Origin: Patagioenas fasciata
Lineage: Eukaryota > Chordata > Aves > Columbiformes > Columbidae
Assembly: GCF_037038585.1 (NCBI RefSeq)
Contig: NW_027288510.1
Coordinates: forward strand, 2,609,001-2,673,000
DNA length: 64,000 bases
Direction of reading: 5' to 3'
Positions 47,302 to 58,965 of this stretch are shown here, piece after piece (positions within the stretch are counted from its first letter, which is position 1; the number at the start of each line of letters is the position of its first letter). The notes under the pieces were generated by a model. That model was given only the letters and a program-made list of their open reading frames with translations. It was not told the origin of the DNA and did no database searches. Made by a program: the position numbers and the translations under genes.

Positions 47302-47958
47302 GGCAGCTCTGTGTGTGCAGGGGCTCAGGAGCAGCTCAGACAAGTCCTAACGAGAACTGGGGTCTCAGTGTCTTCTCCAAATAGAGAAATAAATCCCCAT
47401 CTCCCACTGCACACCCAGACAACCAAGAGTGGAAAACTGAAAGCACAGACTCCTTCCCTTGCAGCTGTTCCTGTCTTGATGTCGTTGTTCAGAAGGACCC
47501 TCTGCCATGTCTGTGGAGTTGATCTGGAGCTCTGAGCAGCCCTGACCCACACAGCACCCTCCAACCCCACAAGCTCCCTGCCTGCCCTGCCGGGGGTCTC
47601 TCCTTCCCCCCACAGCTGCTGCCATGGGATCTCCGTGGGCAGGCTGAGCGCTGACCCTGGCAGGCGGCAGAGTCCCTGCCCTGGCACAGCCCTGGGGTGC
47701 AGGGACCCTGCTCTGCAGGACAGCCCTGGGCACCCCTGGGTGCTCACCCGGCTTCACAGCTGTTCAAAATTGAGGTGCAAGAGCCCCCTCCTTACAGATC
47801 CCACCAGCTGTGCCTGTGCCAGTTTTAGGAGATGCCTCCAGGAGCTACAGCTGCATTGCCCTGCACCCAGAGACTTACCATGGCAAGGGCTGCAAAGGTT
47901 TCTCCTCCAGTGAGCTCTCAGTCATCCTCCCAATCCTGACCACCTTTAATCTCTCTCT
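47302..47958. other. Unassigned DNA beyond the duplicate
   Basis: No recognised gene or repeat. Confidence 0.4.
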
Positions 47959-48435
47959 GCCTTGCTCGTCTCCCTGAGATCCCCATGCAGAGCCCTCAGC
48001 CCTGCTGCGTGTGCAGAGGAGCTGCTCCTGGGCAGAGCTGTCTCTCTGCAGCGCTGCCGCTTGCCAGGAGCTCCCTCTGAACCAGGAGCCCAGCCCAGCT
48101 CAGCAGCACAGGAGCAGCCCAAGGCGCTTTAATGACCCCTCTGGTGGCTTTGGTGCTGAGTCCATGAACATCAGACCTTGAGGGGAAGAAGAAGAAACTT
48201 CTCAAGAAATCAAAGTCAGATTCAAACTCCATAGTTTATGGTATTGCTAATGGGTCTCACTGAGGGACACTACTGAGCAACGGTCTCCAGGATCTGGTTA
48301 GAGTAGAAAACCGGAGGCAGTGATGACAGTTCTGGAAAAGCAAAGTAAAGGTCTCTCTGATGCTGAGTAAACCTGGATGTGTTTCATTAACCAAAGGGCC
48401 AAGCCCTGACCCCCAGCCCTGGGAAGGCAGATCCT
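47959..48435 (+). repeat. Repeat family R, copy 1
   Basis: Closely matches 51566-52036. Landmarks shared by the copies include CTGAGTAAACCTG and GACCCCCAGCCCTGGGAAGG. A more diverged third copy is at 60377. The family is not identified; it could be an LTR or a duplicated gene end. Confidence 0.9.
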
Positions 48436-49289
48436 GGGGGATCTGCAGGGGGGTAGGGAGGGGGTATGCAGGGTGAAGGGGCAGTATAGTGGGGTACAGG
48501 ACAGGACAGTGGGTGTGGCAGGGTGCAAACTCCCCTCTCTCCCCCTCCCTCCTTCATCATGGAAGGAGTAGACACATCTCCCTCTCTCTCTGCTACAGCT
48601 TCTTTTGTTTGGCCCCAGAGCCCCTGGCCAGGGCCGTTAGGAGAAGGGAGCGCCGAGGTGCCAGGGAGCCGCTGGGCGCCCGCAGCCAGTGTGGGGGATG
48701 TTTGGAGGCTTCAGGGGCACCCACAGCCAGAGTGGGGGTGCAGAGAAGCTTCTGGAATGCCCACAGTCAGATGTGATCAGCCAATAAAAAACGGGACTCT
48801 CGTCAAGACTCCGCCCATTTGTCGCGGGTCTCTCGCAGCACGAGCGAGATGCTGCCGCTGAGAGCCCCACCGGGATGGAGACTCCGCTGCCTTGCCGCTA
48901 CGGGTGTGAGTGAAACTGCCCATCGCAGGATTGCGAGTGTATTATAAATTTACCCTCGCAGAATCGCGAGTGTGCACTTTCCGTACTCACTACAGTACGT
49001 GTATCTCTTCAAAATAACCCCACACCGTGTTCAGGCAAGTGCGGACTCCTCCCGGACTCAGGGACGGCTCCGGCATTGTTTTGGTGAAGCCACGTGCATG
49101 CACTCTGTGCACCGCCTGTCGTATTGGTTGCTGCCCCTTCATAATTTTCCTCAACTGGTATCCGAACCTGTATTCGAGTCACTTTTGGATGCTAAAACCC
49201 TGTTTCTCACCGGTTTAACAGAAGTTGTTTTGGACCCTGTTGTCCCTTAAACGAACCTGGGGTGCCTCCGGGACACCCCCCTTTCCATA
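48436..49289. other. Unassigned DNA with CCAAT-like site
   Basis: Includes AGCCAATAAAAAACGGG near 48778 and a short repeated GCGAGTGT block (48920-48975). It could be a promoter or an LTR end, but no partner copy is seen in the window. Confidence 0.35.
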
Positions 49290-49712
49290 TTGATCCCCAG
49301 GAATGAGTCCCCCCTCAGTCTCCTCTTCTCCAGCTCCAGAGCCCCAGCTCCCTCAGCCTTTCCTCACACGGGAGATGCTCCACTCCCTCCAGCATCTTGG
49401 TGCCTGTGCTGGACTCTCTCCAGCAGTTCCCTGTCCTTCTGGAACTGAGGGGCCACAACTGGACACAATATTCCAGGTGTGGTCTCCCCAGGGCAGAGCA
49501 GAGGGGCAGGAGAACCTCTCTGACCTACTGACCACCCCCTTCTAACCCACCCCGGGTACCATTGGCCTTCCTGGCCACAAGGGCCCAGTGCTGGCTCATG
49601 GTCACCCTGCTGTCCCCAGGACCCCCAGGTCCCTTTCCCCTTCGCTGCTCTCCAACAGGTCCTTCCCCAGCTTAGACTGGAACCTGGGCTTGTTCCTGCC
49701 CAGGTGCAAGCG
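49290..49712 (-). mobile_element. CR1 LINE fragment, 3' half
   Basis: The minus strand matches the conserved 3' part of avian CR1 (for example the GGGCCACAACTGGACACA and CCAGGTCCCTTT landmarks on the plus strand). Truncated at both ends. Confidence 0.85.
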
Positions 49713-50003
49713 TCTACCAGTGCTGCCCAGCGCTGATGAAATAAAGAATGCCGCCGAACAGCGGCATTGCCTCTGCTGTTCACTCCACCTCTTCGCTGCC
49801 AGAGAGTTCCCGCTTTCTCCAGAGCCCAAGAGACGAGGCCGAGAGAGCCCGGGAAGAGCCGGAGCCACCCCCGCCTCCCCGAGCCGGCCACGCCAGGAAT
49901 TCAGCCGCCCGAGCGCTCTCCCCGCCACGCCCCAAGCGGCTCCCGCTGCCCGCGCAGGGGAACCGGGGCTCCTCGGCCCGGGGCTCCTCGGCCCGGGACT
50001 CAC

Positions 50004-50070
50004 CGGCCGTGCCGAACGCCCGCCCGCTCCGGACGCCGCTCAGCGCCGCGCTCGGCAGGGGCACCGCCAT
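50004..50070 (-). CDS. Possible first coding exon under the X-box promoter
   Basis: Minus strand ATG at 50070, 22 codons plus one base, beginning MAVPLPSAAL, ending at a good donor (GCCG then GTGAGT). It lies 35 bases from the nearest X-box-like site, a natural spacing for a TATA-less first exon. No family is recognised in so short a piece and no second exon was found to the left. Confidence 0.4.
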
Positions 50071-50104
50071 GCTGCGCGCCGCCCGCACTGGAAGGGCCCC
50101 GTTC

Positions 50105-50219
50105 CCATAGCGACGGGGGCCGCGCCGCGCGGAGTCCGGCCTGGAAGGCCCCGCAGCCGTAGCAACGGGTCTGTCTACCGCAGCGCCGGGCTGGGAATGC
50201 CCCCCTGCCCTAGCAACGG
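50105..50219. promoter_or_regulatory. Three X-box-like sites in a 52-bp tandem repeat
   Basis: CCATAGCGACGG (50105), CCGTAGCAACGG (50157) and CCTAGCAACGG (50209) are spaced exactly 52 bases apart within a degenerate tandem repeat. The last two match the RFX half-site RGYAAC; the first is a mutated version. RFX factors control ciliary and MHC class II genes. Confidence 0.6.
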
Positions 50220-50501
50220 GGCTGTTTAGCGCGGAGCCTGCCTAGAAACGTCCCCGCAGCCCCGCGGGACGGGCTCTGCCCTCCCCGGGAACCCCTCCCC
50301 ATCGCCGGCCTTGCTGCTCCGACCGGGCAGAGCCCGCGGAAGGCACCGGAGAGGCCCCGCTGTCACCCCGGGGTACCCGGACGGGAGGTGAAGCCCAGCA
50401 CAAGAACCAGGGGTTTTTCAGAAATCGGCCCGAAAAGGAAAAGCTGCAGTTGCCTGTGGGCTGTGGAACATCCTGGGGGTGCTGGGGAACCGCAGTGCAG
50501 A

Positions 50502-50620
50502 GTCACAGAGCCACAGAATCCCAGCCTGGTGGGGCTGAAGGGGCCTCTGCAGACCCCCAGTCCAACCCCTGCTCACGGGGGGTCACAGAGCAGATCACAC
50601 AGGGAAATGCGCGGGGAGGA
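50502..50620 (-). mobile_element. CR1 LINE 3'-end fragment
   Basis: CACAGAATCCCAGCC and GTCCAACCCCTGCTCA on the plus strand are the reverse complement of a CR1 3' end. Confidence 0.7.
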
Positions 50621-51076
50621 AAACACAGCCTGGACCCTTCGCTTGGCATCGTTGTGTTCTGGAACATGGCCTTTAAAAACCAGAAGAACATCCCAGAGCA
50701 ACCTCCAGACCTAAGGACCTGGGGCAACTGATTTCTGCCCTCAAATTCTGGCTTCGTCCTTCCAGGTCAAACTGGCAGTTTCTCCAACCACCGCGTGTGG
50801 TTTTTCGGCTCCAGAGAAGGACGAGGATTTCCTTCCCAGCTCCATCAGCAAAGCAGTGCCACACGCGGATTCGTGTGCACAAACTGCCACAGGAACGTTC
50901 TTGTCCCCAGGTTCCCTGTATCAGAGTCTCAGGCGTTTGCATTTTAAAAAGATACTTGAATTATAAGACAAAATACAACTTAAAAGGTACAGCAAAGAAA
51001 AGTCCAGACTGGGGGCCTCTCAGGGGGAGGGAACACAAGGCGAAAGAGACTTGGGCTTTTAAACCCAAAGCGGCCA

Positions 51077-51145
51077 GAGGAGGAGCAGGTCCCGCAGCAG
51101 CAGCAGGAGCAGCTGGAGCAGCAGCAGCAGCGTCTGCATCAGGGA
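51077..51145 (+). CDS. Possible glutamine-rich exon 1
   Basis: Acceptor GGCCAG, donor GTGTCT. In the frame that links to the next exon it encodes a Glu/Gln stretch with QQQQEQLEQQQQ, likely coiled coil. The frame is chosen by compatibility with 51237-51380. Gene not identified. Confidence 0.35.
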
Positions 51146-51236
51146 GGTGTCTCCTCACCCTCCCCACTGGGCCTGGGGCCACAGTGCCCAAGCCCTGAAG
51201 CTTTTCTGACAGCTTCTCTCTCTGCCTTTCTCCCAG

Positions 51237-51380
51237 AGACCGCGCAGCAGCGGCTGAGCACGGCTCACCAGAGGAGACGGCGTGAACAGCCCCGCCAGGA
51301 GCTGCCCAACCACCCTGTGACACCGCTGACCGCAGCCCAGGACCTCGGTGCCCCGACCGAGGGTCTCTCCAGCACCCTGG
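51237..51380 (+). CDS. Possible glutamine/arginine-rich exon 2
   Basis: Strong pyrimidine tract and CCCAG acceptor, GTGAGG donor. Open in phase with the previous exon for 47 codons (HQRRRREQPRQEL, then LTAAQDLGAPTEGLSSTL). Starts and ends in matching phases, as real internal exons do. No domain recognised. It might belong to a coiled-coil gene whose promoter is the CpG island at 49745-50390, but that is inference. Confidence 0.4.
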
Positions 51381-51565
51381 GTGAGGCTTCCACGAGCTGC
51401 GGGTGGGAAGGGACTCGACAGGGGAAACTGCGCTTGTACCAGTATCTCCAGAGGCTTGGGATGCTCCTGGGGGCTGGTTTAGTGTTTCTGTATGTAAAAC
51501 TCAGGTGTGAATTGGCCTCCGCGTCCTCTGCAGGGGCTCAGCGGAGCTCTCTGAGCCAGGGCAGT

Positions 51566-52620
51566 GCCTTGCTCGTCTCCCTGAGATCCCCAGGCAGAGC
51601 CCTCAGCCCTGCTGCGTGTGCAGAGGAGCTGCTCCTGGGCAGAGCTGTCTCTCTGCAGCGCTGCCGCTTGCCAGGAGCTCCCTCTGTCCCAGGAGCCCAG
51701 CCCAGCTCAGCAGCACAGGAGCAGCCCAAGGCGCTTTAATGACCCCTCTGGTGGGTTTGGTGCTGAGTCCATGGACCTCAAACCCTCAGGGGAACCTGAT
51801 GAAACCTCTCAAGAAGTCAGATTCAAACTCCAAAGTTTCTTGCAATGTTGATGAGTCCCACTGAGGGACACTACTGAGGAACTGACCCCATGGTCCGGTT
51901 AGAGAAGAAAACGGGATGCAGTGACAAGAGGTCAGGAAAAGCAAGGTGAAGTTCTCTTAGATGCTGAGTAAACCTGAATGTGTTTCATTAACCAAAGGGA
52001 CAAGCCCTGACCCCCAGCCCTGGGAAGGCAGATCCTGTTCCTCCCACATTGCTCAGGGCCCTTCCTGGACAGTGTGATGTGGGGCTGTGCAAGGCCAAGG
52101 GCAGGACTATGGTCCCACACCTCCCAGGTTCCTGGCTGGGGACAAGGAGGCCATGAGGCCCCTGTGCTGGAAGGACAAGGTGTCTCCTCACAGGCATCAG
52201 AGGTGCAGACAACAGCCATAGCCAAGGGGAGAAGGAGCTCATGTCTGGTGGGGCTTTCAGCCTCTTCACATCCCTTGATCATCTCCACCACAGCCTGTCC
52301 TGTGCTGTGGCATCCCCTGCACCTCTTTCCCTGCAGGCTGCAGACATCCCCCCTGCTGCCCCACCTTGCTCTTGTCTGAGCATCTTCCTCCCTTTGCTGA
52401 GATCTCTGCATCCTCCCCAGCTGTTCCTTGAAGCACAAAGCCTTGGGCTGATGCAGACTCCCTCTGCTGACCTGCTCCACCACAGCACTGCCCTTCCAGT
52501 CACATTCCTTCCTGCTCATCTCCAGCCTGGACCTCCCCAGCTGCCCTTTGTGCCATTATTTTTTTCCCATGCTCTTTCCCAGTATGCAGAAAACCTCCAC
52601 CACCTCTGAAACCACCCTTC
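51566..52620 (+). repeat. Repeat family R, copy 2
   Basis: The first 470 bases match copy 1 closely. The part from 52036 to about 52560 aligns with the diverged copy 3 (60690-61200). Longest good representative of the family in the window. Confidence 0.9.
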
Positions 52621-53639
52621 AAGCACTCTCAGGCTACTCCTGCACTGCTGCAGCCTCCCCAGCGCTGCTGGGCCAAAGCAGCCCAGGTCCCTCAGCATCC
52701 CACACCATGTGCACAAGGTGCTGAACCTGCCTTGGCACAGCCCTGCACTCTCCAGTTCCTCCTTGCTTCTCCAAACTGGGAAGCTGCACACTGGCACACC
52801 CCCGTGTGTGTGGGGTCACACCAGTGCTGAACCGAATGGGATGAGAACTCCAGGTGTCTGGGTCCCCACGCTCCTCCTCATGCAGCCCCGTGTGCAGCTG
52901 CCTTGTTCATGGAGAGCGTGCACCACGGGCTGGTGTGGGGACCCTGGAGTGCCCAGGCCCTTCTCCTCAGGGTCACTGCTCAGCGTGTCAGGTCCTGCTC
53001 TGTCCTGGTGCAGGACGTTGTTTTCCTGCCCTGATAAAAAAATGGACACTTCATCTTGTGAAACTTCAGAGCTTTCCAATGATCGAACCCCGAATTTTCT
53101 CAAGGTCTGGGCCCACCCTTGTGTGCTCGTGCCACAGCCCCTCCACTTGTTACCAGGGTAGAGAGCGCTCGCTTTGGGAGTCCCTCGTGCCACAAAATAT
53201 AAGGGGCCCAAACCTCCAGGTCTCTCAGAGCTTTCTGAGGGGTGACCCCAAAAGTTTTTCCAGGTCTGGACTCTCCATTGACTGAAGCTCCATTTGATCA
53301 GCTGTTAATGTTTGCACGTAGCTGGCTTATCCTGATGAGGTGTTAGGGGACAGTATAAACACCATCTCCTGGAGAAACTGTGGGGTCTTGGAGGTCTGGT
53401 ACTCATAATGCCAGTGGTCTGGAGTTTCTCAAGTTTCCCTTTGTGTGGGAGAGCAGTAGGACTGCATGGAGCTCTGCCTGGGGACAGACAATATCAGCTT
53501 AAGGTTGAGTGAGCATGAGAGGGCAGAACAACATGGGCAATGTTGTGAGTGGACACCACTGGCTCACTGATGAGGAAGAGGAATTAGATGAGGCCTCCTT
53601 CAGACAAATGAAATAAGTGTCATGTTTGCATGCCATACC
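52621..53639. other. Unassigned DNA with a short internal repeat
   Basis: A block containing CAGAGCTTTC and AGGTCTGG recurs at about 53068 and 53226. No gene recognised. Confidence 0.4.
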
Positions 53640-53935
53640 ATTCAGGCAGATGTAAGGTATCCCAATATCTGCCAGGTACCAGCCATCCAGGAGGGGTTGG
53701 AGCTCATTGACAACATCTTCCTGACACGGGTGACTGAGGAGTCAGTGGGATGAGGTGCCCTGTGGGACTTCACACTTACAAACCGCAAAGAGTTGGTCAG
53801 GATGGAACAGTCAGGGATGGGAAAGTGGAGCTGAGGCTCCTGGGAGATGATCACAAGGCCAAGAGCAGGATTTCAGGAGAGCAAGCTTTGGCCTGCTGAG
53901 GGACCTGCTTGGGTCCTCTGGGATATGACCTTGGT
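53640..53935 (+). mobile_element. CR1-like LINE fragment, endonuclease-region end
   Basis: Plus strand, diverged CR1 ORF2 sequence: TTCAGGAGAGCAAGCTTTGG and the preceding block resemble the stretch between endonuclease and RT. Confidence 0.55.
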
Positions 53936-54289
53936 GTCTGCAGTGCTTTTCTCGCACATCTCGTCCCTCCTCTCTCCCACCTGCTGTTGTGCAGCGTTTT
54001 TTACCCTTTCTAAAATACAATATCCCAGAGGTGCTGCGAACGTAAGTGAGTGGCTCAGATTTGGCAAGGAGTGGGTCCATCTTGGAGCCAGCTGAAATGG
54101 GCTCTGTCTGACATTGCTTAGATTCCTGTTGTCTTCTCAGAGAGGTGACAACTGTAGCACACCCACCGCCACCCCCAGTTCCAGGACTTTGCCATATAAA
54201 CCAGCACAGGGTGACAGCGCTTTGGGTTTTGCAAACTACTGGATCATGGAAAAGATCTTCTGTCAGCAACCTTTTGAAGTCTCCAGTCA

Positions 54290-55320
54290 ATGAGCAGGTT
54301 CCTATGGGGAACTGTAATTGCCCTGACATTCAGTGGCCAGGCAAAGCTGCAGGTGCCAACAATCCAAAGGATCTTGGGCCAACTGCTTAACACGGCTGCC
54401 TGATGGGCTAACAAGGGTGATGCTCACCTGGATCTGGAACTGGGATACAAGGAAAAGCTGGTGAGGGATGTGAACATCAGTGTCCACCTTGGGTGTTGTG
54501 ACCAGGAAACAGTGGGGTCCCAGGCAGCAGAGGGGAGGGAGGAAGGCCAGCAGCAGAGCACAGGCTGGTGGGCTCCAGATGAGAAGACTTTGACATAACT
54601 GGGTGTCTGATACAGGTGGTGCTATGGGCAGCAGTTCATAAGGGTGAAGGAGCTCAGAAAATCTGATCAGGGTTACAGGACAGCCTGCTCCAAGCACAAG
54701 AATGATCTCTCCATGTACCCATGAAAAGAAGCATTTATCTCGTGAGGCTGCTCCTCTGAACTGATGGAGCTCCAGGGCACAAAGGCAGCACACAGGAGGT
54801 GGAAGCAGGGGAAGCTGTAATGGAGGAATTTAGAAACCTTGTCCATGGATGTGGGGATGATGCCAAAGCTGCCCTGGACTTGATACCTGGAGGGGAGTCT
54901 GAGGGCAGCAAGATGAACTGACACTGCTTCATTTCCAGTAAAAGAACAGACAGGGTGAATGTGGAACTGCTGCTGAACTTCGTAAGAGTAGAATCAGACA
55001 GGACTGAGGTTCTTCATGGCTTCTTTGCCTGTTCTTCATGGCTTCTTTGCCTCCATCTTTGCCACCAAGGTCTCCTGGGACTTTGTTCCTGAAAGCAGGA
55101 GTCTGAAGAACACCCAGCAGTGGATGGGGCTCAAGTCAGGGGTGACCTGAGCAAACTCAGACACCATTACAGAACAGGAGATGGGTCACTTGACCAGCTC
55201 CCTGAACACAAGTATCACTGTGCTGTGGCACCTGAGATTCCCAGGAACACCCACCTCTTGGTCCAGAGTTGTGTGATTCCTCTTGAGGTGTCCTGGCCTG
55301 TCTCATCCGTCAAGTGATGC
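54290..55320 (+). mobile_element. CR1-like LINE fragment, upstream of RT
   Basis: Plus strand. Scattered frames preserve the CR1 order: a GDFN-like start near 54306, an AHRRWKQGK block near 54790, then a degenerate FFAS-like block near 55020-55060. Heavily mutated. A related copy in opposite orientation lies at 57780-58965. Confidence 0.6.
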
Positions 55321-56864
55321 TTTAGGCACCCACTTCTCTGACACATTCAGTCGTTATCAGGAGATTCTCTAGATCCATATTTATTGGAGATTGTTGATAC
55401 CAGCTGTTCTGGAAATGAGGGTTTTGGGAGGGGGACGGAAATATTAGAGATTTGGCTTTATTACTGTTTATTATGGAAATGCTCATTGTTTGACTACAAT
55501 TCTGAAATCTCTGAAATCATCCACACCAGAGTTCAAGTCTTTAGGAAAGGGCTGCACAGAGCCTTGTCTTGTAGAGGCATTTTGGATGTTACTGAGCCCT
55601 CTGCTGCCGCGATCCTGAACTGCAGGTACTGAAAGAATGAACAAACCTGTCATGAACTGAAGGGCAGAAACAAACCCCAAGTTTCTGAGGGTGTCTGGGA
55701 CCCCACAAAGGGCCATTGCTGACACAAGCAGTCCCTGTCCCTGGAGACAATGGTCAGAGGTGGTAAAGGCAATGTGGAGGTGGCTCTGGTGCCCCGTGAG
55801 CTGTTGATGTTGGTTCATCATCAGAATGGCCAAACCCTGACCCCAGGACCAGACAAAGGAGACACTTTCAGTCAAATGTTTCTCAGGCTCTGCCTGTGGT
55901 CACTGTGAGTGTTTTGTGTTTTGGGGTGGGTTTTATGTCAAGTGTTGTTGCTTTAATTGCAAGGGTCTGGTTTTCTGTGGAGCTGGAAATGCCTGTGAGT
56001 TCCTCACAACTCATCCAGCTTCTTTCACACACCTGGCAATGGTCACCAATCACCTCAATGTCCCAGTCGCACACTTGCTTGAATCCTCTGTTTGGTTCCA
56101 TACCCATCACTCCCGGAGGTTCATTCATCCACCAGGCTCATGGATGATTCCTGGGGACCATTCAAGTGTGGGCAGTGTGAGAGAGGAGCAGAGCAGGGTC
56201 AGCTCATGGGCCATGGCTGAGCACAGCCACCCCAGCAGCAGCCATTCCCCATCTCCCAGACACAGCCATGCCACAGGATGGAAATGTCACTGCCATACAT
56301 GATCAGCCCAAGAGAGGCCTTTCTTCCTTCCATATTCCCAGGAAATTCTTCCTCCTGTTCCTCCTCCACCTGCAGACATCAACTGCTTTCCATTTCTGGG
56401 CTCAGACATGGCTGGAAGGGTTCACTGAAGCCATCAGCCATCTCATTGCTTCTCCCTGACATGCCCTGACCCTCTCCCACACCTACACATGGCCAATCAT
56501 GGCTGCTCAGGGCCTCCCGCTCTTCAGAAGAGGCCTTGAGCTTCTTGGTTCTTCCTGGTGCTTGTTATAAACTTCCTCGCTCTCTCCAGAGTTCACGGTG
56601 AGCTTCCTTGTCCATAACAGCCCCTTTATGACCATGTCTTACTGAATGGTTGTCTTTGTATGATCATTTGTGCAGAAAGGGCAGTCACAGGACAGCACCC
56701 AATGTGTCAAAACTGATGCCGAGTGAAATACCGTCAAGACCTGATGAGTTACCCCTGTGTCTGTGCCTCTCTTGGAAGGAGTCTGTCCCGAGAAGGGGAT
56801 CCAGCTCCTGCCACTCTCTGCAGAGGCACATGAGCAGTGTCCATGCACCTGGGGACAAAAAGGG
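55321..56864. other. Unassigned DNA
   Basis: 55780-55870 has weak similarity to repeat family R (ACCCTGACCCCAGGACC). Otherwise nothing recognised. Confidence 0.4.
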
Positions 56865-56920
56865 TGACTTTTCCTAGACCACCCTTTTCCAAACTAAATG
56901 ATTCTATGATGTTATGAGTT
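56865..56920 (+). mobile_element. CR1 LINE 3' tip
   Basis: Ends with ATGATTCTATGATGTTATGA, the degenerate octamer repeat typical of CR1 3' ends. Confidence 0.6.
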
Positions 56921-57779
56921 CATGATTTGGTTTGAAACCATTTCAATTCCCACTACCTGCAGCTTTCTTCAAGGGCGGTGGTTGTGTGGCACAACTGTCC
57001 TGGCTCTCCAGGCAGGGTGGGCACAGGTTTGGTGTCTGCATTGGGAGTTTTTCCCTTCCTGGGGTAAAAGGCTGTTGAGGAGAGACAGTTGTAGAGATTT
57101 GGGTCACAGGGGTTTGAAGCAATCCTGTCAAACTCTGAGCAGGCTGAGCTTTGGAGCCAAGGGACAACAGAGTTGGTCTCAAAGATGTTTTTTGAATGGT
57201 GTTACTATCACTGATAACAGTAACAGAGAATTCCTTATTCATCGTTATGCTAATGAACTAAAGCTCTTTAATTGTCCTTCCCAACAGTCATTCGCAATTC
57301 TCAGAACAGATGCTACATCTCAGTAGTTATCTTCTTCTATGAAGTTCTTAAAACAGTGTTTTCTCTCACTTCTACCTTTTTTATCATTGAAAGAATACAA
57401 CTCTTGGACAGAATTGCTCCCATATCATCCCTGTTCCATACATTTTCTCCTTCCTTTTTCTGGTGTGAGGAGCAGGTGACATAGGGGAGTTCCTTCCTTT
57501 TTAGGCAAAGAAAGCCAAGGAACAGATCCCAGGTCAGTGCAAAGGCACCAAGGAAGCCAGAATCTTTATGTGGTGTGCACTGACACACACTGTCACCTGC
57601 ATTTCCTGTCTCTGAAGACCCAACCGTGCAGCAGAGTCTGGAGTTCTGAGCTCCTTTCATCTGCCCTGTGTGACACGCGTAAAATGGAACTACCCCAGTC
57701 AAGAAGTTGGTTTTGAATCTCTTCACAACCTGGAGAACCACACTGGTCAGGAGACAAGCCAGGATCCCCAACCAGGACT
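56921..57779. other. Unassigned DNA
   Basis: No gene or repeat recognised. Confidence 0.4.
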
Positions 57780-58965
57780 CACACGCTCTGCAATTACAGT
57801 TTAGGTGTTCACTGTAATCTCAGCAGACCTGTCACGCTGATATCTGGGTTCAAGGAGATGATCAAGTGCCTCATGACCATGTCTGTAATGGTGGCTTTGC
57901 TGCCTGGCTGATGTGCAGACTCTGTACATGGATGCTGACACCTCTTGAACAACCTGCCCTGAAAGGATTAGCAATATGGGCAGTTCTATTTGGAAGGGTA
58001 TTAGGACAGCAAAAAAGACCCTGGATTGGGGCAAATGAAAAGGGATGCAAAAGTTGTGGTCAAGCCTGTTTACTGTTACTTGAAAAGCAGCTCTGCACGT
58101 GATGTGAGTTATTCCTGTGGTCATAGAGAACCTGAGAGCTGTCTCTAAATGGAAAACATGAAGGGGATGAAAGGACAGCATCATTCAGGCTGCATGGGAC
58201 CTCAGGAGGTATCTTGACCAACCTCCTGCTCAAAGCAGGGTCAGACCAGATTAGTGAGGGGCTTTATCCAAACACATCTTGGTCACTTTCTGGGACAGAG
58301 TGAGTGTGCACTCTTGGGAAACAGCTTCCAGTGCTTGACTGTCCTCATGACTGGAAAGTTTCTTGCTTTCTGCAGCACCTTACCAAGCCCAACCATCCAG
58401 ATTGCATTTCACCCATCTACTTGCACACTGACACAGACCATAATATCCTACCTTGGACAGAAGAATACTACAGGGGATAACACTGAATGCCTTGCTGACT
58501 TCCAGGTAACAGACCACCGCTGCTCTGCCCACATCCACAACCCTGTCCTTTCCTCACAGAAAGCAAAGAGGATGGACAGGCACAACCTGCCCTGGGTAGA
58601 CCCCGTCACCTTCTCTTCCAGACACCCAGAAATGGGGTCCCAGTGGACATGTTCTGGGGCACAGCCCTTAGTTCCCCTGCTCACCCATTGGCCATTTTGA
58701 AAAGTGCACACACTGTGTGAGAGCTGCCAGTGGTCAGGGAGTCCCCCCAGTCTCCATGAGCTTTCCAAGATGGTGGAGAGTGGCCTCACTGTGACACCGT
58801 CCTGCTGTCTCAGCTCCTGGGATGCTGCCCCTGCTGTCCCATAGACTGGAAAGGATTGTGGTAGTTCCAGTGACCCCTGACTTGATCCCCATCCACTGCT
58901 GGTTGTTCTCCAAATTCCTGTCGCAGGTCACAGAGGATTGGGGGATAGCAATTTCTCAGAAGAAA
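57780..58965 (-). mobile_element. Nested CR1 fragments on the minus strand
   Basis: 57780-57935 and 58800-58965 are the reverse complement of parts of 55085-55250 in collinear order. Between them, 58190-58400 is another CR1 piece (AACCTCCTGCTCAAAGCAGGG, AGTGCTTGACTGTCCTCATG) also on the minus strand, so one CR1 appears inserted in another. Confidence 0.55.

Larger units (their letters stand above)
49745..50390. promoter_or_regulatory. CpG island promoter
   Basis: CpG-dense region containing the candidate first exon at 50004-50070 and the X-box repeat at 50105-50219. It lacks a TATA box. Confidence 0.7.

Noticed and set aside
57866-58102. Plus-strand frame with cysteines near 58000
   Set aside because: It lies opposite a CR1-related minus-strand sequence and has no domain or conserved start.
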